From positions 1 to 64,000 of the forward strand of contig JAAYPS010000043.1 of the NCBI GenBank assembly GCA_012519655.1: a stretch of DNA of 64,000 nucleotides. The letters are read 5' to 3'. The notes beneath the pieces are model-generated. The model had not been told where the DNA came from. It saw only the letters and a list, made by a program, of their open reading frames with translations, and did no database searches. This DNA comes from Clostridiaceae bacterium. Lineage in GTDB: Bacteria > Bacillota > Clostridia > DSM-8532. Positions 11,605-22,689 of this stretch are shown here, in pieces. Each line of letters starts with the position of its first letter. Positions within the stretch are counted from its first letter, which is position 1. Made by a program: the position numbers and the translations under genes.

Positions 11605-12189
11605 ATGGCACTTGTACCGTATGTAATAGAACAAACAAACAGAGGGGAACGTTCATATGATATATACTCCCGCTTGTTGGAGGATAGGATTATATTTTTG
11701 AGCGATGAAGTGAATGATATAACTGCAAGCTTAATAGTCGCACAAATGCTATTTCTTGATGCAAAGGATCCAGATAAGGACATACAATTCTATATAAACA
11801 GCCCAGGTGGCTCTGTAACAGCCGGCTATGCAATTTACGATACAATGCAGCATGTTAAATCAGATGTATCTACTATATGTGTAGGAATGGCTGCAAGCAT
11901 GGGAGCTTTTTTACTCACCGCTGGCACAAAGGGTAAACGTTTCGCGTTACCAAATAGTACCATTATGATTCATCAGCCTCTTGGTGGAGCTAAAGGTCAG
12001 GCAACAGATATTAAGATTCACGCCGAGTGGATACTTAAGACAAAAGATAACTTAAATCGTATTTTAAGTGAAAGAACGGGGCAACCTTTAGAGAAGATAC
12101 AGCGTGACGTAGAAAGAGATTATTTCATGACTTCTTGGGAGGCAAAAGATTACGGCATTGTCGACCAGGTTATGGAACGAAAACGATGA
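11605..12189 (+). CDS. clpP: ATP-dependent Clp protease proteolytic subunit
   Basis: [35 protein letters not shown] catalytic Ser/His motifs. Confidence 0.98.
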   Translation: MALVPYVIEQTNRGERSYDIYSRLLEDRIIFLSDEVNDITASLIVAQMLFLDAKDPDKDIQFYINSPGGSVTAGYAIYDTMQHVKSDVSTICVGMAASMGAFLLTAGTKGKRFALPNSTIMIHQPLGGAKGQATDIKIHAEWILKTKDNLNRILSERTGQPLEKIQRDVERDYFMTSWEAKDYGIVDQVMERKR

Positions 12190-12200
12190 GGTGAAGTCTA

Positions 12201-13502
12201 GTGTCAAGATATGAAGAGAAGAAACAGCTAAAATGCTCTTTTTGTGGAAAGACTCAGGATCAGGTTAAAAGACTGGTTGCAGGGCCCGGAGTTTATATTT
12301 GTGATGAATGTATAGAGCTTTGCTCAGAAATAATCGGTGAAGAATTTGAAGAAGCAAGTGTGGACCTATATTTAGAGGAAATACCCAAACCGATCGAAAT
12401 AAAAGCTACGCTTGACCAATATGTCATTGGACAGGAAAGAGCAAAAAGGTCCATGGCTGTTGCGGTATACAATCACTATAAAAGAATTAATGCTGAATTT
12501 ACGACAAGTGATGTTGAACTTCAAAAAAGTAATATACTGATGATAGGACCGACTGGTTCAGGAAAAACATTAATTGCTCAAACTTTAGCAAAAATATTAA
12601 ATGTACCTTTTGCAATAGCTGACGCTACATCATTGACAGAAGCTGGTTATGTTGGAGAGGATGTTGAAAACATACTTCTGAAACTTATCCAAGCAGCTGA
12701 TTATGATATTGAGCGTGCTGAGAAGGGCATAATTTATGTGGACGAAATTGATAAGATCGCCAGAAAATCTGACAATCCATCAATTACACGTGATGTAAGT
12801 GGTGAGGGTGTGCAGCAGGCTCTTTTAAAGATACTTGAAGGCACCGTTGCATCTGTACCGCCTCAGGGAGGAAGAAAGCACCCACATCAGGAGTTTATAC
12901 AAATAGATACTTCAAATATCCTGTTTATTTGTGGAGGCGCATTTGATGGCCTTGATAAAATAATAGAAAATAGAATTGGCAAGAAAACAATAGGATTCGG
13001 TGCAATCAACGAAAGTGGCTTAGAGAGAAGCAAAGAGATCAGCGAATTATTCCAATTAGTAACTCCACAGGATTTGCTGAAATATGGCCTGATACCCGAG
13101 TTTATTGGCAGATTGCCCATCATAGCATCGCTGCATTCACTTGACCGTGATGCTCTGATAGAAATTCTAACAACACCACGCAATGCTCTTGTGAAGCAGT
13201 ATAAGAGATTGTTTGAAATTGACAATGTTGAGCTTACTTTTGAAGAAGAGGCCTTACATGCCATAGCAGATAAAGCTCTTGAGAGAAAGACAGGAGCAAG
13301 AGGTCTTCGTTCGATAATTGAAGAAGCATTAACAGATGTTATGTATGAAATTCCATCCAAAAAGAATGTTGAAAAATGCATAGTTGATAAGGAAGTTATT
13401 CTTACTGGTAGAGAGCCAACACTTGTTTTTAATGATACAAGGAAGGCAATAAGTTCCTCAAAAAAGAAAAAGCAGACAGAAAATATTGACTCAGCATCAT
13501 AA
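12201..13502 (+). CDS. clpX: ATP-dependent Clp protease ATP-binding subunit ClpX
   Basis: N-terminal C4 zinc finger (CSFCGK...CDECIELC), Walker A GPTGSGKT. Confidence 0.98.
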   Translation: MSRYEEKKQLKCSFCGKTQDQVKRLVAGPGVYICDECIELCSEIIGEEFEEASVDLYLEEIPKPIEIKATLDQYVIGQERAKRSMAVAVYNHYKRINAEFTTSDVELQKSNILMIGPTGSGKTLIAQTLAKILNVPFAIADATSLTEAGYVGEDVENILLKLIQAADYDIERAEKGIIYVDEIDKIARKSDNPSITRDVSGEGVQQALLKILEGTVASVPPQGGRKHPHQEFIQIDTSNILFICGGAFDGLDKIIENRIGKKTIGFGAINESGLERSKEISELFQLVTPQDLLKYGLIPEFIGRLPIIASLHSLDRDALIEILTTPRNALVKQYKRLFEIDNVELTFEEEALHAIADKALERKTGARGLRSIIEEALTDVMYEIPSKKNVEKCIVDKEVILTGREPTLVFNDTRKAISSSKKKKQTENIDSAS

Positions 13503-13532
13503 AAAAATCCGGCATAAGCCGGATTTTTCTTG
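13501..13532 (+). terminator. Rho-independent terminator after clpX
   Basis: AAAATCCGGC-ATAA-GCCGGATTTTT. Confidence 0.85.
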
Positions 13533-13689
13533 TGATAGCATAAAGAACAAATGGGGATGTTATATCACAAAAGTCTTATATACCATAGGTATTTGAAAAC
13601 TAAGCCAATATGTTGTATTATAGAACATAGGTTCGGTATATGGTGACAATATGAAGAGCGGAACAATGATTGCAAGCTGCGTGTTGCAA

Positions 13690-13718
13690 TTGCAAACAAC
13701 TATTTCTGTTGTTATAAT
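13690..13718 (+). promoter_or_regulatory. Candidate promoter for the topoisomerase genes
   Basis: TTGCAA, 17-nt spacer, TATAAT upstream of 13813. Confidence 0.55.
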
Positions 13719-13812
13719 GAAAAAAGATAAGCATAGAAAAGTCCAATGAAATGATGGAAAAGTAAAATGATAGATAGCACTATCCGATGAATTATTAAAG
13801 TGGGGTGTACGA

Positions 13813-15786
13813 ATGAAAAAGAACCATAATTACGGAAATGAAAGTATAACGTCTCTAAAAGGAGCAGATCGTGTCAGATTGCGCCCCGGAGTTATTTTTG
13901 GATCCGATGGGCTGGAAGGCTGTCAACACTCATTTTTCGAAATTCTTTCAAACTCTATAGATGAAGCAAGAGAAGGTTTCGGTAAAGAAATAACCATAAT
14001 AAGACATAGTGATTTTTCTATTACTGTCGAAGATAAAGGGCGTGGTGTTCCTATTGATTATAACCCGGTGGAGCAGCGCTACAATTGGGAATTGGTATAC
14101 TGTGAGTTGTATGCAGGTGGGAAATATGACAACAACAGTGGTGAAAATTATGAATTTAGCCTTGGACTTAATGGTCTTGGAGCCTGTGCAACCCAGTACA
14201 GTTCAGAGTTTATGTTTGTTACGGTGTTTCGTGATGGTTATAAATACTCATTAGAGTTTTCAAAGGGAGAAAATGTCGGAGGGCTAAAAAAAGAAAAAGC
14301 GAAGTATGAGCATACGGGCACAAAAACATATTGGAAGCCTGATCTTGACGTATTTACCGACATTGCTATTCCAATAGAATACTACAGAGAAACATTGAAA
14401 AGACAGGCTGTGGTAAATCCCGGTTTGCGTTTTATATTAATTGACGAAGCATCTGGGAATACAGAAGAGTTTTATTATGAAAAAGGTATTGAGGATTATG
14501 TTAAGGAATTAGCTCGAGACACAGGTTTTACTTCGCCTCAATATTACGAAGCAACAGCAAAAGGGAGCGATAGAAAGGATAAACCTGAGTATAAAGTAAT
14601 CATGCATGTTGCATTTTTATTTAGCAATGAAGTAAATGTACTGGAGTATTATCACAATTCCAGCTTTTTAGAATACGGCGGTGCGCCTGATAGAGCTGTA
14701 AAAAGTGCATTTGTCTATGAACTCGATAATTACATGAAAAACAACAATAAATACAATAAGAATGAATCAAAGATAACCTTTGCTGACATACAGGATAGTC
14801 TAATTTTTATCAGTAGCTCATTTTCAACAATTACCAGCTATGAAAATCAGACCAAAAAATCAATTACCAATAAGTTTATTCAAGAGGCCATGACCGACTT
14901 TCTGAAAGAGCAACTTGAAATTTTCCTTATTGAAAATAAGGAAGAAGCTGAGAAGATTGTGAATCAGGTATTGGTAAATAAAAGAAGCCGGGAATCAGCG
15001 GAAAGAACACGTATTGATATAAGGAAAAAACTTGGTGGCAAAGTAGATTTTGCAAACCGAGTGAAGAAATTTGTTGACTGTAGAACGAAAGATGTTTCTA
15101 GAAGAGAGCTTTATATAGTGGAAGGAGATTCGGCGCTTGGATCGTGTAAGATGGGCCGAGATGCTGAGTTCCAGGCCATAATGCCCGTACGCGGGAAAAT
15201 ACTCAATTGCCTGAAAGCAGAATACAGCAGCATTTTTAGAAGTGAGATTATTGTAGATTTACTAAAGGTTTTAGGTTGCGGTGTAGAGATAAAAACAAGG
15301 CATAATAAAAATCTGTCTACATTTGATATGGATAACCTCAGATGGGACAAAATAATAATATGCACCGATGCGGATGTGGATGGATTCCAGATACGCACAT
15401 TAATTCTGGCAATGATATATAGACTTATACCCACACTTATAAAAGAAGGAAAAGTTTTTATTGCAGAGTCACCTTTGTTTGAGATTAACGCAAAGAATAA
15501 AACCTATTTCGCTTATAGCGAAAAAGAAAAGAATGATATTCTGACAAAAATAAAGGATAAGAAAGTTACAATACACCGCTCTAAAGGCTTAGGTGAGAAC
15601 AATCCCGATATGATGTGGGAGACCACTATGAATCCTGAAACACGAAGATTGATAAAAGTTCTTCCAGATGATGTTGAGCAAACACAGCAGTTTTTTGATA
15701 TTTTGCTTGGAGATGATCTGCAAGGCAGGAAGGATTATATTAGCGAGCATGGGCATAAGTATTTGGATATGCTTGACGTAAGCTGA
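13813..15786 (+). CDS. Type IIA DNA topoisomerase subunit B (GyrB/ParE family)
   Basis: GHKL ATPase motifs (EILSNSIDEA, VEDKGRGVPI), TOPRIM EGDSALGS and DADVDGFQI. Confidence 0.9.
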   Translation: MKKNHNYGNESITSLKGADRVRLRPGVIFGSDGLEGCQHSFFEILSNSIDEAREGFGKEITIIRHSDFSITVEDKGRGVPIDYNPVEQRYNWELVYCELYAGGKYDNNSGENYEFSLGLNGLGACATQYSSEFMFVTVFRDGYKYSLEFSKGENVGGLKKEKAKYEHTGTKTYWKPDLDVFTDIAIPIEYYRETLKRQAVVNPGLRFILIDEASGNTEEFYYEKGIEDYVKELARDTGFTSPQYYEATAKGSDRKDKPEYKVIMHVAFLFSNEVNVLEYYHNSSFLEYGGAPDRAVKSAFVYELDNYMKNNNKYNKNESKITFADIQDSLIFISSSFSTITSYENQTKKSITNKFIQEAMTDFLKEQLEIFLIENKEEAEKIVNQVLVNKRSRESAERTRIDIRKKLGGKVDFANRVKKFVDCRTKDVSRRELYIVEGDSALGSCKMGRDAEFQAIMPVRGKILNCLKAEYSSIFRSEIIVDLLKVLGCGVEIKTRHNKNLSTFDMDNLRWDKIIICTDADVDGFQIRTLILAMIYRLIPTLIKEGKVFIAESPLFEINAKNKTYFAYSEKEKNDILTKIKDKKVTIHRSKGLGENNPDMMWETTMNPETRRLIKVLPDDVEQTQQFFDILLGDDLQGRKDYISEHGHKYLDMLDVS

Positions 15787-15875
15787 TTATGTTGAATTAA
15801 AGCAATAGTCTGTGCTCAATTACTATTCGAGATACATGACATAAGCGATGTTGTATTAAAGTGAGGATATTATTT

Positions 15876-18047
15876 ATGAAGTTTACCGAACAAAAGATAG
15901 TTGAAACATTAAAAGTAAACTATATGCCATATGCAATGAGTGTTATAGTTTCCCGTGCAATTCCCGAGATTGACGGATTAAAGCCTTCACATAGAAAGTT
16001 GCTATATACAATGTATAAAATGGGTTTGCTAAATGGGCCAAAAACAAAATCTGCTAATGTTGTAGGTCAAACAATGAAATTGAATCCACATGGTGATATG
16101 GCAATTTACGAAACAATGGTTAGGCTTACAACGGGAAATGGTTCGCTGCTCCACCCTCTTGTGGAATCAAAGGGTAATTTAGGGCGTGTTTATTCACGTG
16201 ACATGAAATTCGCAGCCCCCAGGTATACAGAGGTTAAGCTTGCTGAAATCAGTTCGGAATTGTTCAAAGACATTGATAAAGATACCGTTGATTTCATAGA
16301 CAATTATGACGGTACAATGAAGGAACCTGTATTATTACCGTCGGTTTTTCCGAACATACTTGTTAATCCTAATCAGGGCATTGCTGTAGGTATGGCGAGT
16401 AACATTTGTAGCTTTAATCTCAAAGAGGTATGCGATGCCACAATTGCATATATAAAAAATGATAATATAAACCTTTTAGATTATTTAAAAGCTCCAGATT
16501 TCTCGACTGGTGGAGAGTTAATTTTTAATGAAAACGACCTAAAAAAAATATATGAAACAGGTAGAGGAAGCTTCAAGCTTCGTGCAAGATACCGGTATGA
16601 CGAATCAAATCAATGCATTGAAGTATATGAAATTCCATACACCACTACATCCGAAGCAATTATCGACTCTGTTGCAAGTCTGGTAAAGAGCGGGAAAGTA
16701 AAAGAAATCACAGACATCCGTGATGAGACAGACTTAAGTGGTTTAAAGGTTACAATGGATATAAAACGTTCAACCGACACTGATACCCTTATGGATAAGC
16801 TGTATAAGCTTACACCACTTGAAGATAGCTTTGGCTGTAACTTCAATATCCTTGTTGATGGTAAACCGATGGTTTTAGGCATTAAGGGAATTCTCGATGC
16901 ATGGATCGAATTTCGCATGAAATGCATTAGAAGGCAAACTGCTTTTGACATTAAAAAGAAGTCAGAAAAGTTACATTTGCTAAAGGGCCTATCTAAGATT
17001 ATTCTTGATATCGATAAAGCCATAAAGATAATTCGTGGTACCGAGAAAGATGCACAGGTTATACCTAACCTTATGAAGGGGTTTGATATTGATCAAGTTC
17101 AAGCTGAATTCGTAGCAGAAATAAGATTGCGAAATCTGAACAGAGAGTATATACTTAGGCAAACATCTGATATTGAATCATTAAAGGCTGAAATAGACGA
17201 TCTTAATGATATATATCGTAAAGAATCCAGAGTTCTTGAAATTATATGTAAGCAGCTAAAAGAAATCGCAAAAAAGTACGGAAAACCTCGTAGTACAGGC
17301 ATGATACACGAGAAGCATATAAATGTGATTACCGAAGAAGTAATGATTGAAGATTATAATCTTAAACTTTTTCTTACAAAGCAGGGGTATTTGAAAAAGA
17401 TAGCTCTAACCTCACTTAGAGCTGCTGGCGAGCATAAGCTTAAAGATGATGATGAGATAGTTCAGGAGATCGAAACCCGTAACAAAACTGAATTGATTTT
17501 GTTTTCTGATCAATATGTTGCGTATAAGCTTAAAGTCCACGAAATTAATGATTGTAAAGCATCTAGCTTGGGTGAATACTTAGAGAACCTTCTTGAGTTA
17601 GAGCCCGATGAAAGAATACTATATATGGTTTCCACAGAGGATTATTCAGGCCATATGCTATTTTCTTTCGAAAATGGAAAGTCAGCAAAAATCCCTTTGT
17701 CAAGTTATGAAACAAAAACAAACCGTAAAAAGCTAGCTAATGCTTATTATGCGTCATCCCCTCTATGTGACATACGTTTTTTGGAGGAAGACATAGAATT
17801 AGTTGCTTTTTCGAATATCGACAAAGTTTTGGTATTCGATACATCAAGCATTAATCCGAAAGCAACAAGAAGTTCAGCTGGTGTGCAGGTTCTAAAATCA
17901 AAGAAAGGAAGCTTCATGAGCAAAATAAGACAATTAGATGAAGTAAGCTTCCAAGACATAGATTACTATAGGACAAAGAACATCCCGGCAGTAGGACGCT
18001 ATTTGAAGGAAGATGACAAAGAAGAAAAACAAGTCACAATGTTCTAA
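15876..18047 (+). CDS. Type IIA DNA topoisomerase subunit A (GyrA/ParC family)
   Basis: YAMSVIVSRAIPEIDGLKPSHRKLLYTMY, catalytic Tyr in AAPRYTEVKL. ATG 15876 follows GTGAGG. Confidence 0.9.
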   Translation: MKFTEQKIVETLKVNYMPYAMSVIVSRAIPEIDGLKPSHRKLLYTMYKMGLLNGPKTKSANVVGQTMKLNPHGDMAIYETMVRLTTGNGSLLHPLVESKGNLGRVYSRDMKFAAPRYTEVKLAEISSELFKDIDKDTVDFIDNYDGTMKEPVLLPSVFPNILVNPNQGIAVGMASNICSFNLKEVCDATIAYIKNDNINLLDYLKAPDFSTGGELIFNENDLKKIYETGRGSFKLRARYRYDESNQCIEVYEIPYTTTSEAIIDSVASLVKSGKVKEITDIRDETDLSGLKVTMDIKRSTDTDTLMDKLYKLTPLEDSFGCNFNILVDGKPMVLGIKGILDAWIEFRMKCIRRQTAFDIKKKSEKLHLLKGLSKIILDIDKAIKIIRGTEKDAQVIPNLMKGFDIDQVQAEFVAEIRLRNLNREYILRQTSDIESLKAEIDDLNDIYRKESRVLEIICKQLKEIAKKYGKPRSTGMIHEKHINVITEEVMIEDYNLKLFLTKQGYLKKIALTSLRAAGEHKLKDDDEIVQEIETRNKTELILFSDQYVAYKLKVHEINDCKASSLGEYLENLLELEPDERILYMVSTEDYSGHMLFSFENGKSAKIPLSSYETKTNRKKLANAYYASSPLCDIRFLEEDIELVAFSNIDKVLVFDTSSINPKATRSSAGVQVLKSKKGSFMSKIRQLDEVSFQDIDYYRTKNIPAVGRYLKEDDKEEKQVTMF

Positions 18048-18100
18048 TATATCAATGATACGTATTACGAAAGATTATCAAGATGGCTGCGCAATACTAA

Positions 18101-18130
18101 AAAAGCACTCTGCTTATGCAAAGTGCTTTT
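18101..18130. terminator. Bidirectional terminator between converging genes
   Basis: AAAAGCACT...AGTGCTTTT between a + gene ending at 18047 and a - gene ending at 18153. Confidence 0.75.
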
Positions 18131-18152
18131 ATTTGTTAAATCGGTTACTAAT

Positions 18153-19604
18153 TTATGCTGTTATGAGATTTTGTATTTCCTGAACCGAGTCATTTAGCTC
18201 CAATAAACGATTGTGTTCATTTTCTAAAGTTGCCAGAACCTCTTGAATGGAGGCTGAGTTCTCTTCTGATATGCTAGCCACATTTTCAATCTGATGCTGT
18301 ACTGATTCAAGCTCTGTTGTAATTTTTGTGTTTTTAGACAATCCATCTTCTATGGCTATATTAGTCTTCTGGGAAGTATTCCTGATATCTTCAAAAATAT
18401 TCGATATGTAGTCTGCAAGGGTTTTCCCCTCTAATGCAGCCGAATCACCCTGTTTAACTGTCACTAATGCTTCATTTGACATCTCAAATATTTTTGTTGT
18501 TATTGCAGTGATATCTTTTGTTATTTTGTCGGTCTGCTCAGCCAACTTTCGAACTTCTCCAGCAACCACTGCAAAGCCCTTACCTTGTTCACCTGCACGG
18601 GCTGATTCTATTGCAGCGTTTAGTGCTAACAGATTTGTCTGATTTGATATTTGAGAAATACCCTCAAGCAGGGAATTGATTTTTTCCATATTTGCTATTA
18701 GATCAGTTACCGTTGTTACGCTTGCGCCGATAGCATGGGTGATTATATTTATCTGATTATTTATCATGTTAACCCTATCATATCCTGTATCAACTTGATC
18801 TAACATGAGAAGGGAATTATCCGATATATTTTTGAAAGTGTCGTTTGAATCATGAACAATGTTTAAAATTGATCCCATAGCGCTATTAACCTCATTAACG
18901 CTAACAGCTTCTTCCTGAACAGCTTTTGCCATTTCCTGTGCTGATGCGGTAAGGGTATAACTTCCTTCACTCATATCTTTTATATGTGTTTTAAAAGTAG
19001 CAACGCTTGAATCAAGTACTCTCGTTGAATTTTCTATAGTTGTTAAACTTGCATTAAGCTCTTCAAGGAGCTTATTTGCCTGATTTTTTTCGCGGTTAGT
19101 CCCGTCTAAAAGTTCTCTGCCCCACTTTGTGAGGAAGAAAAGACAAGTTAATGCTCCATTTAGCATGATTATTACTGAAATAAAAACTGATGAATCTTGT
19201 CCTAATCCAAGAGTGTTTTCAGGTCTGAAAATGTAAGCTGCTATCATAGATATATTAACAACTAATGAGTAGCTTACTAGGAGTTTTTTATTGAAATACA
19301 AAGCTGCCATGGCTGAGACAGCCATAAGAAGGTAATGCTTATCAAGGGTAAATCCCTCAAGATAAAATAGAGAAACCACCACAAATGTGGGTATTAAAGT
19401 GAAAATAAATCCCTTTACATATTTATTTATTGGAAGAAAAAAGTTAATAACTGCAAGGCCTATTATAATAAGTCCATGAATGGCTGTTTCGTAACCATCA
19501 GAACCGTGTGCTATTAGTGTTTGGGTAACAATTAGTACTACTAGGACTGCGATTATGGCTAAACTTACCTTATGAACTCGTTTAATATTATAGATTTCAT
19601 TCAT
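18153..19604 (-). CDS. Methyl-accepting chemotaxis protein
   Basis: Several N-terminal TM segments, then [38 protein letters not shown]. Start chosen at MNEIYN behind AGGAGGG. Confidence 0.92.
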   Translation of the reverse strand: MNEIYNIKRVHKVSLAIIAVLVVLIVTQTLIAHGSDGYETAIHGLIIIGLAVINFFLPINKYVKGFIFTLIPTFVVVSLFYLEGFTLDKHYLLMAVSAMAALYFNKKLLVSYSLVVNISMIAAYIFRPENTLGLGQDSSVFISVIIMLNGALTCLFFLTKWGRELLDGTNREKNQANKLLEELNASLTTIENSTRVLDSSVATFKTHIKDMSEGSYTLTASAQEMAKAVQEEAVSVNEVNSAMGSILNIVHDSNDTFKNISDNSLLMLDQVDTGYDRVNMINNQINIITHAIGASVTTVTDLIANMEKINSLLEGISQISNQTNLLALNAAIESARAGEQGKGFAVVAGEVRKLAEQTDKITKDITAITTKIFEMSNEALVTVKQGDSAALEGKTLADYISNIFEDIRNTSQKTNIAIEDGLSKNTKITTELESVQHQIENVASISEENSASIQEVLATLENEHNRLLELNDSVQEIQNLITA

Positions 19605-19796
19605 AATATTTGCTCCCTCCTGATGATTTTGATTCATCGTTAACATACCTTATTTACTTAAAATTCTATAATATAAAATGCTCATAGACCTTCTGCCTTA
19701 GAGCATGTTTCTAGCTCATTGGGAGCCAAAATTGCAAATATGCCCTAGCGGTGTGATGCGCTCCCGCTTTAGGATGCCTTGATGATACCAAATACT

Positions 19797-19823
19797 ATAT
19801 CGGCAGCACATTATAAAGGTTTA
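19797..19823 (-). promoter_or_regulatory. Sigma-28 (SigD/FliA)-type promoter for the MCP gene
   Basis: On the minus strand: TAAA-N15-GCCGATAT. Confidence 0.75.
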
Positions 19824-19952
19824 ATAATAATTATGTTATGCTTGAAATTTATGTAAGTAAAGCGTTGTATGCCCAGTTGTAATGGATAGTTCATTTAGGT
19901 ACAATTATCATTATAGAGGCAAAGCATTTTTTATAAAAATGAGGGGAGCAAA

Positions 19953-22418
19953 GTGAACATGTTGAAAAATAGTTTCTTAAATCCAGATAATGAGTTTACA
20001 CCCATTCCTTTTTGGTTTTGGAATGATACCTTAGATAAGGCTGAGATCAAAAGACAGATAATGGATTTTTACGATAAAGGTGTTATGGGCTTTATTATTC
20101 ATCCAAGAATTGGAATACCGGAAGATATTGAATACCTGTCAGATAGGTTCATGGACTATGTAAAATATGCAGTGGAACTTGCTGCTGACCTAGGTATGCT
20201 TGTTATACTATATGATGAGGGGATGTATCCATCGGGCTCTGCACATGGGATGGTGGTGGATGGTAATCCTGAATATGCTTCTAGGGGACTTAAAGTGATA
20301 GAGTACCCCTATAACAAAGGGGAGAGCATAAATATAGAATTACAAGATGGGGAAAGTATAGTTTCTGTGCAATTAATGCGCCAAACAGATAATAAGCCTT
20401 TAGGGATTATTACTGATAAAATTGATTGTTCTAACCGGATAGTAAACTTTGGGCAGCCTCACCATGACGATGTATCCATACTCGTTTTTATTAAAACATA
20501 TTCAAAAGGTACCATTAGAGGAATACACTTTGGTGAAGATGATGGTGAACCTGGTGCCCCCGCCTCAACTGACCTATTAAATGAAAAAGCCATAAAGAAA
20601 TTCATTTCTTTAACCCATGAAAGATATTATGAAGTTTTAAAACAATACTTTGGTAGTACTATAATTGCAATGTTTACAGACGAACCAGGAATATTAGGCA
20701 GAAATCACTTAGAAAGTCTGATTCCCTGGACAGAAGGTTTTTTAGAATATTTTATTGATTGCGGAAATGAAGAGAAAGATTTACCGGCTTTATTTTTGGA
20801 TATGGGTGAACTATCTAAGACAGTAAGAAGAAATTATAAAAAAGCCGTAAATAGGAAATTAGAACAATCATATTATATGCTCCTATCAAAGTGGTGTGAA
20901 GAACATGGAATTTGTTTAACTGGTCACCCCGAAAAAAGTGATGAAATTGGACTTCTAAAGCATTTCCAAATTCCAGGTCAAGATGTAGTGTGGCGTTGGG
21001 TTTCTCCAGAGGGTGGCAGAGCTATTCAGGGTGAGCACAGCACTATGGGCAAATGTTCGTCCGATGCTGCCAGGCATTATGGTAGACGAAGAAACTCAAA
21101 TGAATGCTTTGGATGCTGCGGCCCTAATAACGTACATTGGTCATTTTCTGCAGATGATATGAAATGGTATTTGGATTGGTTATTTGTAAGAGGAGTAAAC
21201 CTTATATATCCTCACGCTTTCTTCTATTCAGTGGATGGAGAAGGAAGGTATGGAGAAAGACCCCCAGATGTCGGGCCAAATAATATCTGGTGGAAATATT
21301 ATAAAAATGTATCAAGTTACATAAAAAGAATGAGTTATATTATGACTGATAGCGTAAACCAGGCAAGAATAGCTGTTTTGTGTCAAGAGGATCATCTGCC
21401 ATGGAGGATAGTTGAACCACTTTATGAAAATCAAATAGAATTTAACTATCTTGAAGCAAACCTTCTTGTATCCCCCAAATGCGAAATACATGGTGGATAC
21501 ATATCTATAGAAAAACAAAAATACAGTGTTTTACTAATCGAAGACGAAAGTCTATATTCAGGTTCAGCTAAAGAAAAGATTAACTCATTTTTAGATAGCG
21601 GCGGCGAAGTAATAATATTTAGCAAGAACTACTCTCAAAACTATAAAAACATGAAAAGCATCACCAATTATGAGCAGGTTTTAAAGCATCTTAGAGATAA
21701 AGAGGTTGGAAATATATCAATAAGACCAAATAATGCCGACCTAAGAGTAAGTCACGTTGTAAAAGAGGGAATGGATTTTTATTTACTGGTGAACGAAGGT
21801 GAAAAGACCATTGAAGGTGAGCTCTATATAAAAAACAAGGGTAAAGTAGAGGCATGGGATGCTTGGAAAGGAACAACTGAAGAGCTGGGAGTGCAGTTAT
21901 CCAATCATGGTGAAATGATTGTGAATATTAGCATTCAACGACGTGAAAGTATAATAATTTTTGTAGATAGGCAAGCAGGCCCTTTATTAGAGAAAGATAA
22001 AATCCAAGAAATAAAAGTAACTTTACTAGCAGAACAGTTTAATTGGTCTGTCACAAAACAGGGTTGTAGACCACTTATCACAGATAAATTGCAATCTTGG
22101 CACGACTGGGATGCATTTACGGGATATCAAGGTGAGGTTATATATGAAACAACTTTCGAAATAAACTTAGTCAAAGATATAAAGAGTGTAGAATGTGATC
22201 TCGGGGCAGTTCATGAAATAGCTCATGTTTATGTAAATGATAAGAATGTGGGTTTTAAAATGTGGGCTCCATATGTTTTTGACATAACTGATGAGGTTGT
22301 TCAGGGTAAAAATAATCTGAAAATAATAGTTACAAATAGTATGGCAAATAAATATGAGAATAAGAATTTTACGTCTGGCTTAATAGGGAATGTTTCGATT
22401 AATGTCAAAACTAAATAA
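19953..22418 (+). CDS. Glycoside hydrolase-like protein resembling GH106 (alpha-L-rhamnosidase-type)
   Basis: FTPIPFWFWNDTLDKAEIKRQIMDFYDKGVMGFIIHPRIG N-terminus, C-terminal beta-sandwich-like region. Family assignment from memory only. Confidence 0.6.
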   Translation: MNMLKNSFLNPDNEFTPIPFWFWNDTLDKAEIKRQIMDFYDKGVMGFIIHPRIGIPEDIEYLSDRFMDYVKYAVELAADLGMLVILYDEGMYPSGSAHGMVVDGNPEYASRGLKVIEYPYNKGESINIELQDGESIVSVQLMRQTDNKPLGIITDKIDCSNRIVNFGQPHHDDVSILVFIKTYSKGTIRGIHFGEDDGEPGAPASTDLLNEKAIKKFISLTHERYYEVLKQYFGSTIIAMFTDEPGILGRNHLESLIPWTEGFLEYFIDCGNEEKDLPALFLDMGELSKTVRRNYKKAVNRKLEQSYYMLLSKWCEEHGICLTGHPEKSDEIGLLKHFQIPGQDVVWRWVSPEGGRAIQGEHSTMGKCSSDAARHYGRRRNSNECFGCCGPNNVHWSFSADDMKWYLDWLFVRGVNLIYPHAFFYSVDGEGRYGERPPDVGPNNIWWKYYKNVSSYIKRMSYIMTDSVNQARIAVLCQEDHLPWRIVEPLYENQIEFNYLEANLLVSPKCEIHGGYISIEKQKYSVLLIEDESLYSGSAKEKINSFLDSGGEVIIFSKNYSQNYKNMKSITNYEQVLKHLRDKEVGNISIRPNNADLRVSHVVKEGMDFYLLVNEGEKTIEGELYIKNKGKVEAWDAWKGTTEELGVQLSNHGEMIVNISIQRRESIIIFVDRQAGPLLEKDKIQEIKVTLLAEQFNWSVTKQGCRPLITDKLQSWHDWDAFTGYQGEVIYETTFEINLVKDIKSVECDLGAVHEIAHVYVNDKNVGFKMWAPYVFDITDEVVQGKNNLKIIVTNSMANKYENKNFTSGLIGNVSINVKTK

Positions 22419-22615
22419 TACTTAAAGAAACTTGTGAAATGCACATAGGACAGCATAGTGTTTAATTCCTTTGTGTACTGACTTTTCTAGAACCTTGTAG
22501 GGACTGTTATATTGCTAAGATTCTGACCTCATAATAGAATGAAAAACAGTAGGTGTTAGCAATAATACAGCCCTGGTAGTTTATTTAGGGATTAAATATA
22601 ATATAAAACTAATTA

Positions 22616-22644
22616 TTGACAGGGAATATAAAAGGATATATAAT
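22616..22644 (+). promoter_or_regulatory. Promoter of the his operon
   Basis: Consensus TTGACA (22616-22621), 17-nt spacer, TATAAT (22639-22644). Confidence 0.8.
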
Positions 22645-22653
22645 TAGTCAAAC

Positions 22654-22671
22654 ACTATAGCTCGCTATAGT
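22654..22671. promoter_or_regulatory. Perfect palindrome immediately downstream of the his promoter; candidate operator or 5'UTR hairpin
   Basis: ACTATAGC-TC-GCTATAGT, 8-bp arms. Confidence 0.65.
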
Positions 22672-22689
22672 AATAAAGAGGTGAAGCAA

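Noticed and set aside
12887-13381. 164-aa antisense ORF within clpX (and similar antisense ORFs within glmU, parC, hisC, cysN, cysQ)
   Set aside because: Shadow ORFs opposite strongly supported genes.
19680-19800. Possible c-di-GMP (GEMM) riboswitch upstream of the MCP
   Set aside because: Conserved GEMM-I and c-di-GMP-II core sequences not found by eye; kept only as an unassigned structured leader.
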